The translations under genes were made by a program, and so were the position numbers. Under the pieces are notes generated by a model. The model had not been told where the DNA came from. It saw nothing but the letters and a program-made list of their open reading frames with translations, and did no database searches. Below are positions 16,908 to 25,341 of a stretch of DNA of 64,000 nt, piece by piece. Position 1 is the stretch's first letter. Each line of letters opens with the position of its first letter. Source of the DNA: Roseiarcus sp963770035 (GTDB lineage Bacteria; Pseudomonadota; Alphaproteobacteria; Rhizobiales; Beijerinckiaceae); contig CAVYON010000037.1 in NCBI GenBank assembly GCA_963770035.1, forward strand, positions 1 through 64,000, written 5' to 3'.

Positions 16908-19402
16908 GGTCGCACCGTTTGCAGTTTGAGGGTTTTCAGGGCGAAGAGCTGCGCCATGAACTGTTCCAACTCGACCACGTCATCGGCGAACCGGCAGAGC
17001 CAGAGGGCGCCGAAGTCTGCCGAAACGGGAATCCCCGCTACGGGCGCGGTCGTGAAGGTGACAGCCGGCGCATAGCCGCTCGAGACCGTCCAGCCCGAGC
17101 CCTGCGCCACGCCATTGAGATAGACCGCCAAGACGCCCGAGGTCCCGTACACGGGGCCTGTAAACGCCCCCAGGGACGCCACGAGCGGGAAGACGGTTGT
17201 TGAGCCGTCGCCGATCCCGATCGCCTGCCCTGTGGCCGCGCTGAGCCCAGGCGGCGCAATCCAGAAGGGCGAGTCCGCCCCGCCCATCGCCTCAAAGAAC
17301 CCAGCGACGGTTTGGAGCTCCTGATAGGCCGCGGCCGTGCGCAAGACCTCGTAAGTCAATTCGAGATCGAAGAGGGGCCAGGCGCGCGCGGCCGCGCGGG
17401 ATTCGCGCCCTGAGACATGCCCGGCGAGACCGGTCGAGAACCGCGGCGTGACGTTCACCGACCATGCGAGGACCGAAAGGCCCGGGAAGGTCGCGTAAGA
17501 TCCCGGGCTTGGCGGCGGGGTCGAGACCGGCGGGACAAGCGAGGTCCGGAGGCCCGTCGTCCAGTCGCCGGCCTGCCAGTTGCCGGTATCGCCCCAGGCC
17601 GCCGAGTCGAGCGGGAAGGTCGGGAACGGGCGAGCATCCCAATTCCAGACGCACGCAAATGCCCATTGCAGCATCGGCAGGCTGCCGCTCGAACTCGCGT
17701 TGTTGGCCTGCCAGTAGTCATAGACGGCTTGCAGTGCGAGCGCCGCCAGCGTGTCGTCGCGGCGCGGCAGATAGCCCAAGCCCCCGGCGTTGTCCCAAAT
17801 CGACCAATAGGCGGTCGCGCTCTCGCTCGACTTCGAATCCCAGAACACGTTCGGCTGATTCGTTGCTTTGTCGACGGCCGAGAAGCCGTATTCGAGCAGG
17901 ATGATCGACTTCGACTGCGCAACCCATTCCGTCGTCGGACCCTGTGGAACCCAGCCCGAGCCGGTGTCGTAGATCGCCCTGTGCGTGGAGCTCCACCACC
18001 ATCGCAATTGCTTTGGCGCAAGGATCTGTTGGTTCGCCGAGTAGGCGTTGCGGGACTGCGCCAGACGGTCGCCCTCGCAAACCGAGACCTGAAGGCCGGA
18101 GCCGTTCGGATCGAGATTGCGGCCGTTGTTGTTCCCGTCGCTATAGTACCAGTTGAAATACTGGCCGCCCTCGATGTTGGCTTTCAAGTAAGCTGGCGAA
18201 TAGATCGTCGGGACGCCCGACAGGCCGAGTCCGCTCATCGTCGCCGCAGACGGCGGCCACGCGCCGCTCGGCGCGGGTTGCGGCCAGTTGACGATCGCGT
18301 CGATCCCGCCGGTCCCGGTCGTCCAGTCGGTCAGCGGCAGGTAGTTGTCGAAGCTGACGACGTCGATATTGGCGGCCGCCCAGAGTTGGTCGAGATGCGG
18401 CCATTGCCCGCCCGCGCCCGGATGCTGCCAGCCCATCCAGCTCGACCAGTCGGCCGAATAGGTGATGAGGTTTTTCAGCGTCGTGAGGTTCTTGGTCAGG
18501 CCGGCGGTGTCGAAAACGCTGCGGACGTCGTTCGCCAAGGTGACAAGCCCTTGAACGAACGGATAATCCCAAACCGCGTGGCCGCTGCCGTCGGTCGTTC
18601 CGGCCGGCGTCCAGGCCGGGCCGCGGATGGTTTCGAGGCCGCGGAGCTCCGAGCCGATCACGAACAGGTCCACGCCGCCCGCGAGCGTGCAGAGGTTGGC
18701 GTAATGCAGGATCATCCGGCGATAGGTCCAATCGAACGGGGAGCCGGCATAGGCGACCGTCAGATTGGCCGCGTCGCGGGTGAATTGGCCGGTCGACGCC
18801 GAGCCGAGGAAGGCGTTGACCGCGCTCGTCGCGGCGCTGGAAAGGTCAGGCGAGAAGCTGATCCGGCCGCGCCAGGGATAGCCAGAGGCGGCCCCGAGCA
18901 GGAACGGATAGAAGACGACCCGGAAGCCGCGCGCCTTCAAGTCCTGGATGCATCGAACGATTGACGGGTCCGAGGGCGTCCCGCCGTAGATATAGGAGCC
19001 GTCAGCCGCGGTCGGCAGCGGCAGCACGCCCGGGAAACTCTGTTCTGTGAGGCTCGAGACTTTCCAGTTCGACACGATCGGAACGCCGGAGACGACTTGC
19101 CAGACCTCGCCGAGCAGGAAGATCGTCGAGGGATAGATCCTGCACTTCGAGGCGTCGGTGGAATCGAAGAACCAAGAGCAGACGATCGAAACCGTCCCGC
19201 ATTCCGGATGGGCCGCCTGGAGTTGGTCGATCGCGTAGGAATAGTCGGTCTTCGACCCGCCCGGGGCGAAATAGGTGTTGACGAATTCCGCGCCCGTTAA
19301 CAACCCCGTCGTCCAGCTATGTTCAGCCGCGACGAAGGGTTGCGTGTCGTAGGTGAATTCCCCCGTCGACGGGAGAAGGTGAACGCCGGTCGCTGTGACC
19401 AT
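16904..19402 (-). CDS. GTA TIM-barrel-like protein fused to a C-terminal DUF2460 domain
   Basis: An 832-residue protein. The first ~560 residues form a glycoside-hydrolase-like TIM barrel of the GTA type (GFRVVFYPFLLGA, VDLFVIGSELRGL, LITYSADWSSWMGW, IDVVSFDNYLPLTDW, KSIILLEYGFSAVDK). Residues ~640-832 are a DUF2460 distal tail domain (GLAGHVSGRESRAA, CRFADDVVELEQFMAQLFALKTLKLQTV). In RcGTA the TIM barrel belongs to gp15, so here it has moved next to a second DUF2460 copy. ATG 19402 lies right after the tape measure stop; a GTG at 19438 is possible. Cell-wall glycan digestion at the tail tip is inferred. Confidence 0.82.
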   Translation of the reverse strand: MVTATGVHLLPSTGEFTYDTQPFVAAEHSWTTGLLTGAEFVNTYFAPGGSKTDYSYAIDQLQAAHPECGTVSIVCSWFFDSTDASKCRIYPSTIFLLGEVWQVVSGVPIVSNWKVSSLTEQSFPGVLPLPTAADGSYIYGGTPSDPSIVRCIQDLKARGFRVVFYPFLLGAASGYPWRGRISFSPDLSSAATSAVNAFLGSASTGQFTRDAANLTVAYAGSPFDWTYRRMILHYANLCTLAGGVDLFVIGSELRGLETIRGPAWTPAGTTDGSGHAVWDYPFVQGLVTLANDVRSVFDTAGLTKNLTTLKNLITYSADWSSWMGWQHPGAGGQWPHLDQLWAAANIDVVSFDNYLPLTDWTTGTGGIDAIVNWPQPAPSGAWPPSAATMSGLGLSGVPTIYSPAYLKANIEGGQYFNWYYSDGNNNGRNLDPNGSGLQVSVCEGDRLAQSRNAYSANQQILAPKQLRWWWSSTHRAIYDTGSGWVPQGPTTEWVAQSKSIILLEYGFSAVDKATNQPNVFWDSKSSESATAYWSIWDNAGGLGYLPRRDDTLAALALQAVYDYWQANNASSSGSLPMLQWAFACVWNWDARPFPTFPLDSAAWGDTGNWQAGDWTTGLRTSLVPPVSTPPPSPGSYATFPGLSVLAWSVNVTPRFSTGLAGHVSGRESRAAARAWPLFDLELTYEVLRTAAAYQELQTVAGFFEAMGGADSPFWIAPPGLSAATGQAIGIGDGSTTVFPLVASLGAFTGPVYGTSGVLAVYLNGVAQGSGWTVSSGYAPAVTFTTAPVAGIPVSADFGALWLCRFADDVVELEQFMAQLFALKTLKLQTVRP

Positions 19403-19403
19403 G

Positions 19404-20717
19404 TCAGGAGCCCAAGCGTCTGAGCCCAAGATGGGCACCGTGTCTGACCGCCTCGTCTATCGCCTTCAGCATCGTCCCGCTGTTCGACTTCATCCATTGC
19501 GACACGCTGGAGCCGTCGACCGCCGCGACGTGGACGTTGGTCGTCGGGTGGATATGCACCGCGCCGGAACTCGGGCCGCCGGTTCCGCCGTCGCCGCCGA
19601 GCATCGTGCGGAAGGCGCCCGCTTCGGCGGCGGGCATAATCAGTTCGTTGTGGTGGACGAGGGTCAGCATGTCCGCAGGCACCTGCCACATGCCGATATC
19701 CGCCGAGGCGACGGATCCCGCCATGCCGGCGACCGTCGTTTGCGCCGCAGCCGCGGGTCCGGCTGCGAACGGCCCCATCAGCGGCGCGAGGAACCCGAAC
19801 ACGCCTGCAAAGGTTTCGGCGGCCGAGGATAGGATCGATCGGACCATGGCGGCGCCTTGCGCTCCCATCGAAACCGCGGCGCCGGCCTCTTCGGCGCCCG
19901 TGCGCGCTGCGACGCCGATGGTCGTCGCCGTGGTCTTCATCGCCTCGCCGATGAGGTGATGGGCGACGGTCGTTTCGGAAAACTCGATGAACTTGACGAC
20001 CAGGCTCTCGAGGACGTTCTTGAAGGCGGCATGCCAATTTTCGGTTCCGGAGAGGAGGCCGCGCAAATGGGATTTGAAGGCCTGCTCGACCGAATTCGCG
20101 AACGACTGGTAGTCGCGCTCCTGCTCCTGCAAAGCGGATCGGGTCAGCGAAGCCATCGCGTCGTCCCGTCGACCCGCTGCCTCGATCGCCATATCGTCGA
20201 CGCGCTGCCTGGCGGCGAGCGATTGGTCGCCAAGCGCCTCGCGGTCCTTCAGCGCGCCAAGTTCGAGCGCATAGGCTTGGTTGATCGCCTGGTCCGAGAG
20301 GGCAAGCTTCTGGCTTTGCGTGATCGCATAGGCGCGCGCCTCCTCGGCGTAAAGCGACAGCTTTTGCTTGAGTCCGTCCTCGATCAGCCGCAGCTCCTCG
20401 GCCGCCGCGAGCTGGGCTGCGCGTGTCGCGTCAGCGTAGGCCTCCTCGTCCCCCGCCTTGAGGGCCGCCACAGCCGCCGCATGGTCGGCGGAGAGGGACT
20501 GCTCGAGCGTTTGAGTTGCGACAAGTGCGTCGCGATAAGGTTGGAAGCGCTCCGCGCTGAACGCCTGCGCCGACGAATTCGTCAGCGACGCGAGCTGGCT
20601 GTTGATCTCGCCGAACGGCGCCAAGAAGCTTTGGAGCGCGTCCTTCGCCTGGCCGACACCCGCGACGAACTCGGCGACGGACGCGCTGAAGCTGACGGTG
20701 ACGTTGGCGTCGGTCAT
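19404..20717 (-). CDS. Phage tail tape measure protein
   Basis: A 437-residue, largely helical protein. Residues 10-225 are Ala/Glu/Gln-rich with heptads (QKLALSDQAINQAYALELGALKDREAL), and residues ~250-340 are hydrophobic Ala/Gly segments (AGAAVSMGAQGAAMVRSIL, VFGFLAPLMGPFAAGPAAA). The C-terminus carries HNELIMPAAEAGAFRTMLGG and HIHPTTNVHVAAVDG, common at the end of tape measure proteins. AAGGATCGCCC precedes the ATG. The short length predicts a short tail. Confidence 0.85.
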   Translation of the reverse strand: MTDANVTVSFSASVAEFVAGVGQAKDALQSFLAPFGEINSQLASLTNSSAQAFSAERFQPYRDALVATQTLEQSLSADHAAAVAALKAGDEEAYADATRAAQLAAAEELRLIEDGLKQKLSLYAEEARAYAITQSQKLALSDQAINQAYALELGALKDREALGDQSLAARQRVDDMAIEAAGRRDDAMASLTRSALQEQERDYQSFANSVEQAFKSHLRGLLSGTENWHAAFKNVLESLVVKFIEFSETTVAHHLIGEAMKTTATTIGVAARTGAEEAGAAVSMGAQGAAMVRSILSSAAETFAGVFGFLAPLMGPFAAGPAAAAQTTVAGMAGSVASADIGMWQVPADMLTLVHHNELIMPAAEAGAFRTMLGGDGGTGGPSSGAVHIHPTTNVHVAAVDGSSVSQWMKSNSGTMLKAIDEAVRHGAHLGLRRLGS

Positions 20718-20729
20718 GGGCGATCCTTG

Positions 20730-20974
20730 TCAGAGCGTGCCGTTTGGAAACGCGGCCTTCAGCTCCGCCATTGTCGGCTGGGTCTGCGTGGTGGTTTCGC
20801 CCGGCGGCCTGTACTTGAGCGTCGCCGCAACGAGCCAGTGGACCGGCGGATGACGCCGCCATTCGGCCTGCAGCGCTAGGAAGCGCGGAACGGTAAGCTG
20901 ATCGAGCGCTTCGTCCCAGCTCCAGCCCAGGTTGGCGACGACGCCCGCGATCAGGGCGTCGTAATCGATTTTCC
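20730..20974 (-). CDS. Tail assembly chaperone second ORF (made by -1 frameshift)
   Basis: About 81 codons in the -1 frame relative to the chaperone gene upstream: GKIDYDALIAGVVANLGWSW, RFLALQAEWRRHPPVHWLVAATL, ending AAFPNGTL. No ATG, GTG or TTG lies between the slippery site and the conserved sequence, and the frame joins the upstream gene exactly at GGGAAAA. It is therefore read as the T part of a lambda G/GT-type chaperone, giving a fusion of about 198 residues. It lies directly before the tape measure gene, as expected. Confidence 0.7.
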
Positions 20975-21325
20975 CGCCTCGGGCGACGCCTCCGCCGTCG
21001 CGTTCTGTGCTGGACGCAGGCCGGCGGCCTTGGCGACCGACGGGAAGGCCTGGATCAAGTCGCCGACCGAGAAGGGAAGTTCCAGGAAGTCGGCGAAGGA
21101 GAGTGCGGGATCGACATGGGCCACGGCGCGCCAAATCGCCTCGGCCAGCCGCTCGAGCTCCGTCTCTCCGAGTCGAGCGGCACCGCCGCTCGACATCGAC
21201 GCTCCTCCGGCCGCGACATAGACGTCGTAGAGCGCCGGCTGGATCGCCTTGATTGCGCGAAACGGCAGATGCGGCAACGCCCAGGCCTTGCCGCCGAGCG
21301 CGATGGGGAAGGTCTCGTCGCTCAC
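20951..21325 (-). CDS. Tail assembly chaperone (GTA gp10-like)
   Basis: A 124-residue protein starting SDETFPIALGGKAWALPHLPFRAIKAIQPALYD. A GTG start overlaps the stop of the tail tube gene (GTGA). The sequence ETELERLAEAIWRAVAHVDPALSFADFLEL is typical of the short alphaproteobacterial tail assembly chaperones encoded between the tube and tape measure genes. A -1 slippery site near its 3' end makes a longer chaperone, the usual arrangement in siphophages. Confidence 0.78.
   Translation of the reverse strand: MSDETFPIALGGKAWALPHLPFRAIKAIQPALYDVYVAAGGASMSSGGAARLGETELERLAEAIWRAVAHVDPALSFADFLELPFSVGDLIQAFPSVAKAAGLRPAQNATAEASPEAGKSITTP
20969..20975 (-). promoter_or_regulatory. Programmed -1 ribosomal frameshift heptamer GGGAAAA
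   Basis: In the chaperone frame the codons are GCG GGA AAA TCG, so the heptamer is G GGA AAA, a classical X XXY YYZ site and close to the lambda GGGAAAG. Slipping by -1 continues as ATC GAT TAC, the frame of the downstream ORF. It lies 16 bases before the chaperone stop codon at 20951. Confidence 0.7.
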
Positions 21326-22056
21326 GCCGCGTCTCCGAAGTTGAACTGGCAGACCTGACCGGCTGCGTTGGCGAAGCATTGGAAGTCGAACTCCGGGACG
21401 AGGAAATCCTCGATCTTGGTGCCGAACGACAATTTCTCGGCGACGCAATTGTAGAGCCACACCGAGAACTGCTTGCCCGTCGTGGGGTCGGAGGCGAACA
21501 GGTTCGCCGAGAACGTAATCGAGGGGCCAATGAGCTGCGAGTTGACCGCGATGCTCCCGCCACTTGTCGCCGCCGTATTGGTGTAGGAGATCAGCACGTT
21601 TGCGCCGGCGTCCGCGGACGAGAAAGTGTAAACGCCTCCCGAAACCGAATACTGGCCGAGCGCCGGGTTCGAGGCCACCTGCTTCAAAGGCAGCGACGAA
21701 CTGGCATAGACGACGCCCTGGTCGGCGATGAAGGTCGCGTGGTTGATCGTGGAGTAAGTGTAAGGCGAAGCGGATGGCACGGCCGTAGTCTCGCCGAACT
21801 GGGTCTGCACGACGCCGACGCTGGGCGTGAGCCCGAAAAACAGCGAGCCCAGGGCCTGGCCGGAGATCCGCGCCATCTTGGCCTTGCCGGTCATCTTCTT
21901 GGTTCCGGAGCCGATCGCGACGGGAAAGTTGTACTGCCCGTAAAGCGCCTTGGTGCTGGTCTGAAGGTTGAGCGTGACTTCCTGCGCGAGGCCGAAATTA
22001 ATCGGCGAGCCGCCTGCCGGCGTGCCGATCAGCACGCCCGAGCCGAATACGAACAT
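21322..22056 (-). CDS. Major tail tube protein
   Basis: A 244-residue protein starting MFVFGSGVLIGTPAGGSPINFG. The pattern EVTLNLQTSTKALYGQYNFPVAIGSGTKKMTGKAKMARISG followed by beta-rich sequence matches phage tail tube proteins. A small middle section (FSSADAGANVLISYTNT) resembles an added Ig-like loop. It lies just before the tail chaperone, as in RcGTA gp9. Confidence 0.8.
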   Translation of the reverse strand: MFVFGSGVLIGTPAGGSPINFGLAQEVTLNLQTSTKALYGQYNFPVAIGSGTKKMTGKAKMARISGQALGSLFFGLTPSVGVVQTQFGETTAVPSASPYTYSTINHATFIADQGVVYASSSLPLKQVASNPALGQYSVSGGVYTFSSADAGANVLISYTNTAATSGGSIAVNSQLIGPSITFSANLFASDPTTGKQFSVWLYNCVAEKLSFGTKIEDFLVPEFDFQCFANAAGQVCQFNFGDAA

Positions 22057-22131
22057 GGGGGACTCCGTTTGGGGGAATAGGCGCCGCGTGGGCGACGGCC
22101 TTTGGAACGGTCAGATTTCAGCCGCGCTTGA

Positions 22132-22345
22132 TGGAAATCTCAATGATGTCGCCGCCGCGAGCGGACCACCGCCGGCCATTCGCGTAGAGGTCGTCACGGG
22201 CGGGCGGACGCCAACAATCTTGCAATCGTACACGGCGCCGCCGAGCGTATGCCGATCGAGCCGCGCATCGGCCCAGGCCGGCGCAAGCGCGCCGTCGATC
22301 ACATTGTGAGCGCTGCCAACCCAGAGTTTAGTTTCGAGTCAGCGG
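22132..22345 (-). pseudogene. Remnant of a second tail terminator (DUF3168) gene, 3' part only
   Basis: The frame LETKLWVGSAHNVIDGALAPAWADARLDRHTLGGAVYDCKIVGV aligns with the C-terminal half of the intact DUF3168 protein at 23433-23867 (IDAALAPAGADAALGRQTLGGAVYDCKITGV). After KIVGV a one-base frameshift is needed to continue in a good C-terminus (DDLYANGRRWSARGGDIIEISIKRG, then stop). No 5' half is present. It lies directly after the toxin/immunity-like pair, so that pair is bracketed by an intact gene and a partial copy. Confidence 0.65.
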
Positions 22346-22447
22346 TCTCTGTCGGAACGCCCCCGGTGCGATTAGGAATCCGACCTCGGCGACTTAAATA
22401 GGACGGCGATCCGGTGGTCGCGCCGCGCTTAGGTTCTCCCATGGCCT

Positions 22448-22690
22448 CTAATCGTCTTCTTCGAGCGCCTTGAGGACGGCGTCCATGCCGAGATCGACGT
22501 CCTCGCTGCCGCGGAAGACGCAGACATTGATGATGTCATTTTCGTCAACGCCGATTTCGATCCGCTTTCCAACAAGAGTCGCCGTAAGCAAAACCTCAAG
22601 GGGACCAGGTCTCTCGATAAAGAAATGGATGCGGCGCGCCTCGAGAAGCCTCATTACCTCGAAGAGATTGGACGTCATTGTCGACCCCAT
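22448..22690 (-). CDS. Immunity-like small acidic protein (partner of the 241-residue toxin-like protein)
   Basis: An 80-residue acidic protein (MTSNLFEVMRLLEARRIHF..., VGKRIEIGVDENDIINV, FRGSEDVDLGMDAVLKALEEDD). It follows the toxin-like gene with its ATG four bases after the TAG. I recognise this layout, LVGxRIEIxV then FRGxExV, from small genes lying behind polymorphic toxins in Rhizobiales, but recall no family name. It probably binds and neutralises the C-terminal domain of its neighbour. ATG 22678 is an alternative start. Confidence 0.6.
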   Translation of the reverse strand: MGSTMTSNLFEVMRLLEARRIHFFIERPGPLEVLLTATLVGKRIEIGVDENDIINVCVFRGSEDVDLGMDAVLKALEEDD

Positions 22691-22692
22691 GC

Positions 22693-23418
22693 CTACTTTA
22701 GGAATCGGATCCGAAATAGCAACTTGCATGCCTTTTGGGCGGCGCGATTGCCTTCTTTGGCGGTCGCGAGAACCTCTCTTAACGAGCAAGTCAGATACTG
22801 TCCCGGAAACTCGCGTGCGATGGTTCCTTTGCAGTTTGCTGTGATATAGCTCTCACATGTTTGATCGAGGTCAACCTGGGCAACCTGTATCTGTTCGCCG
22901 GAGGAATGGATAGAGAGATGGCGCTGGCTGGTTCCGGTCTCTCCATCCCGCGTCCATTGCCCGCCGTCCGTGTCGCCCGCAGGCACGCGCGGCTGGTCCG
23001 GATTGTATTTGTCGAGCGCAACCGACTCCCGCTTAAGCTCGAGCGCCTCAACGATGATTGCGGGATTGACGCCCGCTTCGATCAATACTTCGGCGAGGAA
23101 CAGGCGTCGGGCGTCCTCCTTCGAATGCACGAGCTTGGCCAAGCCGCTCAGCGCGAGATGGGTCAGCGCGAGTGGTTTTTCGTTGTCCCGCCAAGTTTCG
23201 ACCGCGCGCCGAACGTGGCGCAGCGAGGACGCGGGGGTGGGCTGCCCGTGCGCCGCCGCGAGCAATGCGCCGAGCCGCGCCTCGTCGACCGGGGCGCCGA
23301 CTTTCGCCAGCCGCGTCTCGGCTCCGAGGACGAGGCAGTCTCCGGCGAACGTCATCTCCGCCGAGATCGGCTGCGCGGTAACCTCATCCCAAGCCTTTTT
23401 CAGTTCGTCGAGGCGCAT
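22693..23418 (-). CDS. Polymorphic-toxin-like protein inserted between tail genes
   Basis: A 241-residue protein. Residues 1-135 are helical (LARLAKV, RHVRRAVETWRDNEKPLALTHLALSGLAKLVHSKEDARRLFLAEVLIEAG). Residues 138-156 carry the linker YNPDQPRVPAGDTDGGQW, found in front of toxin domains in polymorphic toxins of alphaproteobacteria. Residues ~184-241 (DQTCESYITANCKGTI, FPGQYLTCSLREVLATAKEGN, CKLLFRIRFLK) form a small C-terminal domain. I recall such domains in toxins, but the activity is unknown to me. ATG 23418 follows GAGGAG; a GTG overlapping the upstream stop is an alternative. The small gene downstream looks like its immunity protein. Confidence 0.65.
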   Translation of the reverse strand: MRLDELKKAWDEVTAQPISAEMTFAGDCLVLGAETRLAKVGAPVDEARLGALLAAAHGQPTPASSLRHVRRAVETWRDNEKPLALTHLALSGLAKLVHSKEDARRLFLAEVLIEAGVNPAIIVEALELKRESVALDKYNPDQPRVPAGDTDGGQWTRDGETGTSQRHLSIHSSGEQIQVAQVDLDQTCESYITANCKGTIAREFPGQYLTCSLREVLATAKEGNRAAQKACKLLFRIRFLK

Positions 23419-23432
23419 CGCGATCCTGCTCC

Positions 23433-23867
23433 TCACGGCCCGACAAGCCGCACGCTGACGACCGCCAGTCCGTCGCCGTCGAGGTCGCCCGGATCGCGCA
23501 CCGGCACCCCCGTGATCTTGCAGTCGTACACGGCGCCGCCGAGCGTCTGGCGGCCGAGCGCGGCATCGGCCCCGGCGGGCGCAAGCGCGGCGTCGATCGC
23601 GTCGAGCGCCGAATTGACAGCGGTCGCGCCGGGGGTCGTCGGATCGCGGGAGTCGAAGTAGAGGAAGAGCTTGGCTTCGAACGTACACTTCGGCGTTGCC
23701 GGCGAAGGCCACTGATAGGTTTCGGGCCCGCTCTCGAGCTGAAAGAACGCCGGCCGCAACGCAGCGGGGACTTCGGTCCACATCTTCATTCGCCGCGAGG
23801 CGAGGCCCCAAGGGTAGGCGGCCGAGATGGCCGCAAACAGGGCGGAGAAGGCGACCTCGCGGCTCAT
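23433..23867 (-). CDS. Tail terminator protein (DUF3168, GTA gp8-like)
   Basis: A 144-residue protein: MSREVAFSALFAAISAAYPWG, then SRRMKMWTEVPAALRPAFFQLE, FEAKLFLYFDSRDPTTPGA and LGGAVYDCKITG. This is the usual form of DUF3168 family tail terminators, which end the tail tube at the head-proximal side. It overlaps the upstream gene (ATGA type). Its second half is duplicated as a remnant about 1.1 kb downstream, on the other side of the toxin/immunity-like pair. Confidence 0.75.
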   Translation of the reverse strand: MSREVAFSALFAAISAAYPWGLASRRMKMWTEVPAALRPAFFQLESGPETYQWPSPATPKCTFEAKLFLYFDSRDPTTPGATAVNSALDAIDAALAPAGADAALGRQTLGGAVYDCKITGVPVRDPGDLDGDGLAVVSVRLVGP

Positions 23868-24352
23868 GCGCGCTCCAAATTTTCGACCGCGGCGTCGGCG
23901 AGCGCCGCGACGATCTCGTCCCTCATCTCGTCGAGCGCCGAGCGCAGATAGGGTCGCTCGGGAATGAGCGAGCCCGGGTGCTGCACCTTGTGGGCGAAAC
24001 GCGGCGCGCCGCCGACCGCGAATGCGAGAGCCTGCGCTTTGGCCGGCAGGATCTCGTGGGCTGCAGTTTTGCCGCCGAACTCCTGGGTAGCGGCATACTT
24101 GACGTCGCCGTTCGAGCCGACCGTGGCGCTCACGCCGTCTGCATCAACCGACACTTCCGCGACAATGGAGTCGCGCAGCGCGCCGGAGCGCGGGTTGAGG
24201 ATGCCACCCGAGAGCTTGTCAGTCCGGACGCGGTCGGCGAGCGCCGCCGCCGCCTCGGCGGCTTTCGCTGCAAGCGCCGCGCCGAGCGCAGTAGGCAAGC
24301 CGTCTAGCCGGGCGATCGCGGCGTCGAAGCCGTCGAGGGCGAGGGCGAACAT
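23864..24352 (-). CDS. HK97 gp10-like head closure/minor tail protein
   Basis: A 162-residue protein: an Ala-rich helical start, then RSGALRDSIVAEV, KYAATQEFGGKTAAHEILPAK and IPERPYLRSALDEM, the pattern of the HK97 gp10 family found between connector and tail terminator. The start overlaps the connector stop (TGATG). Confidence 0.78.
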   Translation of the reverse strand: MFALALDGFDAAIARLDGLPTALGAALAAKAAEAAAALADRVRTDKLSGGILNPRSGALRDSIVAEVSVDADGVSATVGSNGDVKYAATQEFGGKTAAHEILPAKAQALAFAVGGAPRFAHKVQHPGSLIPERPYLRSALDEMRDEIVAALADAAVENLERA

Positions 24353-25173
24353 CAGACCGCGACTCGCTTGTACGGCTGCAGCATTGCGAGGACGGGCGCG
24401 GAGATCGCGCTCGTATCGTAGGAAATTGTCTCCAGGCCGCCGACCGACTTGGACTTGAGGCCGATGCGCTCGGCCGATCGGAAGCGCTCGGCCGCGAGCT
24501 CGGTCGCGGCTTGGGCGACATCCTGCGGGACATAGCCGTAGCCGATCGTCACGGCGGCGCCGGCGTCGGACACGGAGAAGCCGTAGACGCCATTTGTCAC
24601 CGTGTACTGTCCTGCTCCCGGAGCGAGGGACACCGGACTAAGCGCCGCGCCGGTTGCGCAGTAGGCGACGCCGAGATCGCTTACCCATGCTCCGTAGGGC
24701 GCAAGCGCCGTGACTTGAAACGGCGCGCCGGAGGGAACCGTCTGCGTCTCGCCCTGCACGGCGTAGCCGGCGCGATAAGAGACGACGAGGCACTGGCGTC
24801 CCGGCCGATAGAACGGTCCGAAGACATCGATCGCCTGCGGCCGGCCTGGCGGCGCGGGATCGGCGGGCTGCAGAGCGTAGCCCATGGACGCGTCGAGGTC
24901 CGGATTTGCATCGGGCGGGATCGCGACACCGCGCCACAGCACGGAACTCACCTGGATCGCCGGCCACTGTCTGAGATAGACGCGGCGGGAGTCGAGATCG
25001 AGCGTCTCGGTATAGGATTGCGGCAACAGGCCCGGACGTCCGAGCGCTGCATAGATCGTTCGGCTCGCAGCGGTGATCAGCGAGGAAAGAGTGACGTCGC
25101 TCGGTCCGGCGGCGGCCGGCAGTCCGAGCCAGGCTTTCACTGCGGCGAGTGTAGTCAGATCGTAGGGCGACAT
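24352..25173 (-). CDS. Head-tail connector/adaptor protein (phiE125 gp8 / GTA gp6-like)
   Basis: A 273-residue protein starting MSPYDLTTLAAVKAWLGLP, with SLITAASRTIYAALGRP, and PQDVAQAATELAAERFRSAERIGLKSKSVGG near the C-terminus, typical of the gp6/phiE125 gp8 connector family. An added beta module in the middle (~170-215, SPVSLAPGAGQYTVTNGVYGF) makes it longer than usual. It probably forms the ring under the portal. ATG 25173 was chosen because the family starts there. Confidence 0.8.
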   Translation of the reverse strand: MSPYDLTTLAAVKAWLGLPAAAGPSDVTLSSLITAASRTIYAALGRPGLLPQSYTETLDLDSRRVYLRQWPAIQVSSVLWRGVAIPPDANPDLDASMGYALQPADPAPPGRPQAIDVFGPFYRPGRQCLVVSYRAGYAVQGETQTVPSGAPFQVTALAPYGAWVSDLGVAYCATGAALSPVSLAPGAGQYTVTNGVYGFSVSDAGAAVTIGYGYVPQDVAQAATELAAERFRSAERIGLKSKSVGGLETISYDTSAISAPVLAMLQPYKRVAV

Positions 25174-25210
25174 GAGGGGCTCGCTGCGTTCGATTTGCTG
25201 AAGAAAGGCC

Positions 25211-25240
25211 GGCGCCCTCTCGCTCATTGCAGAGGGCGCC
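25211..25240 (-). terminator. Perfect 10-bp hairpin between capsid and connector genes
   Basis: GGCGCCCTCT and AGAGGGCGCC are separated by a ten-base loop. On the minus strand a pyrimidine-rich GGCCTTTCTTC follows, but not a clean T-run. It lies in the 168-bp gap after the major capsid gene. It may act as an attenuator or RNA-stability hairpin that keeps capsid expression above that of the downstream genes. Confidence 0.45.
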
Positions 25241-25341
25241 GCCATCAAGCGACGACGGATCGCACGCGTAAGCGCGCATCCGCCTGCGCCGCGCCGCCAA
25301 CCATTTTGCTGCAAGGAGAGTCGGCGGCGCTTCGCGAGCTG

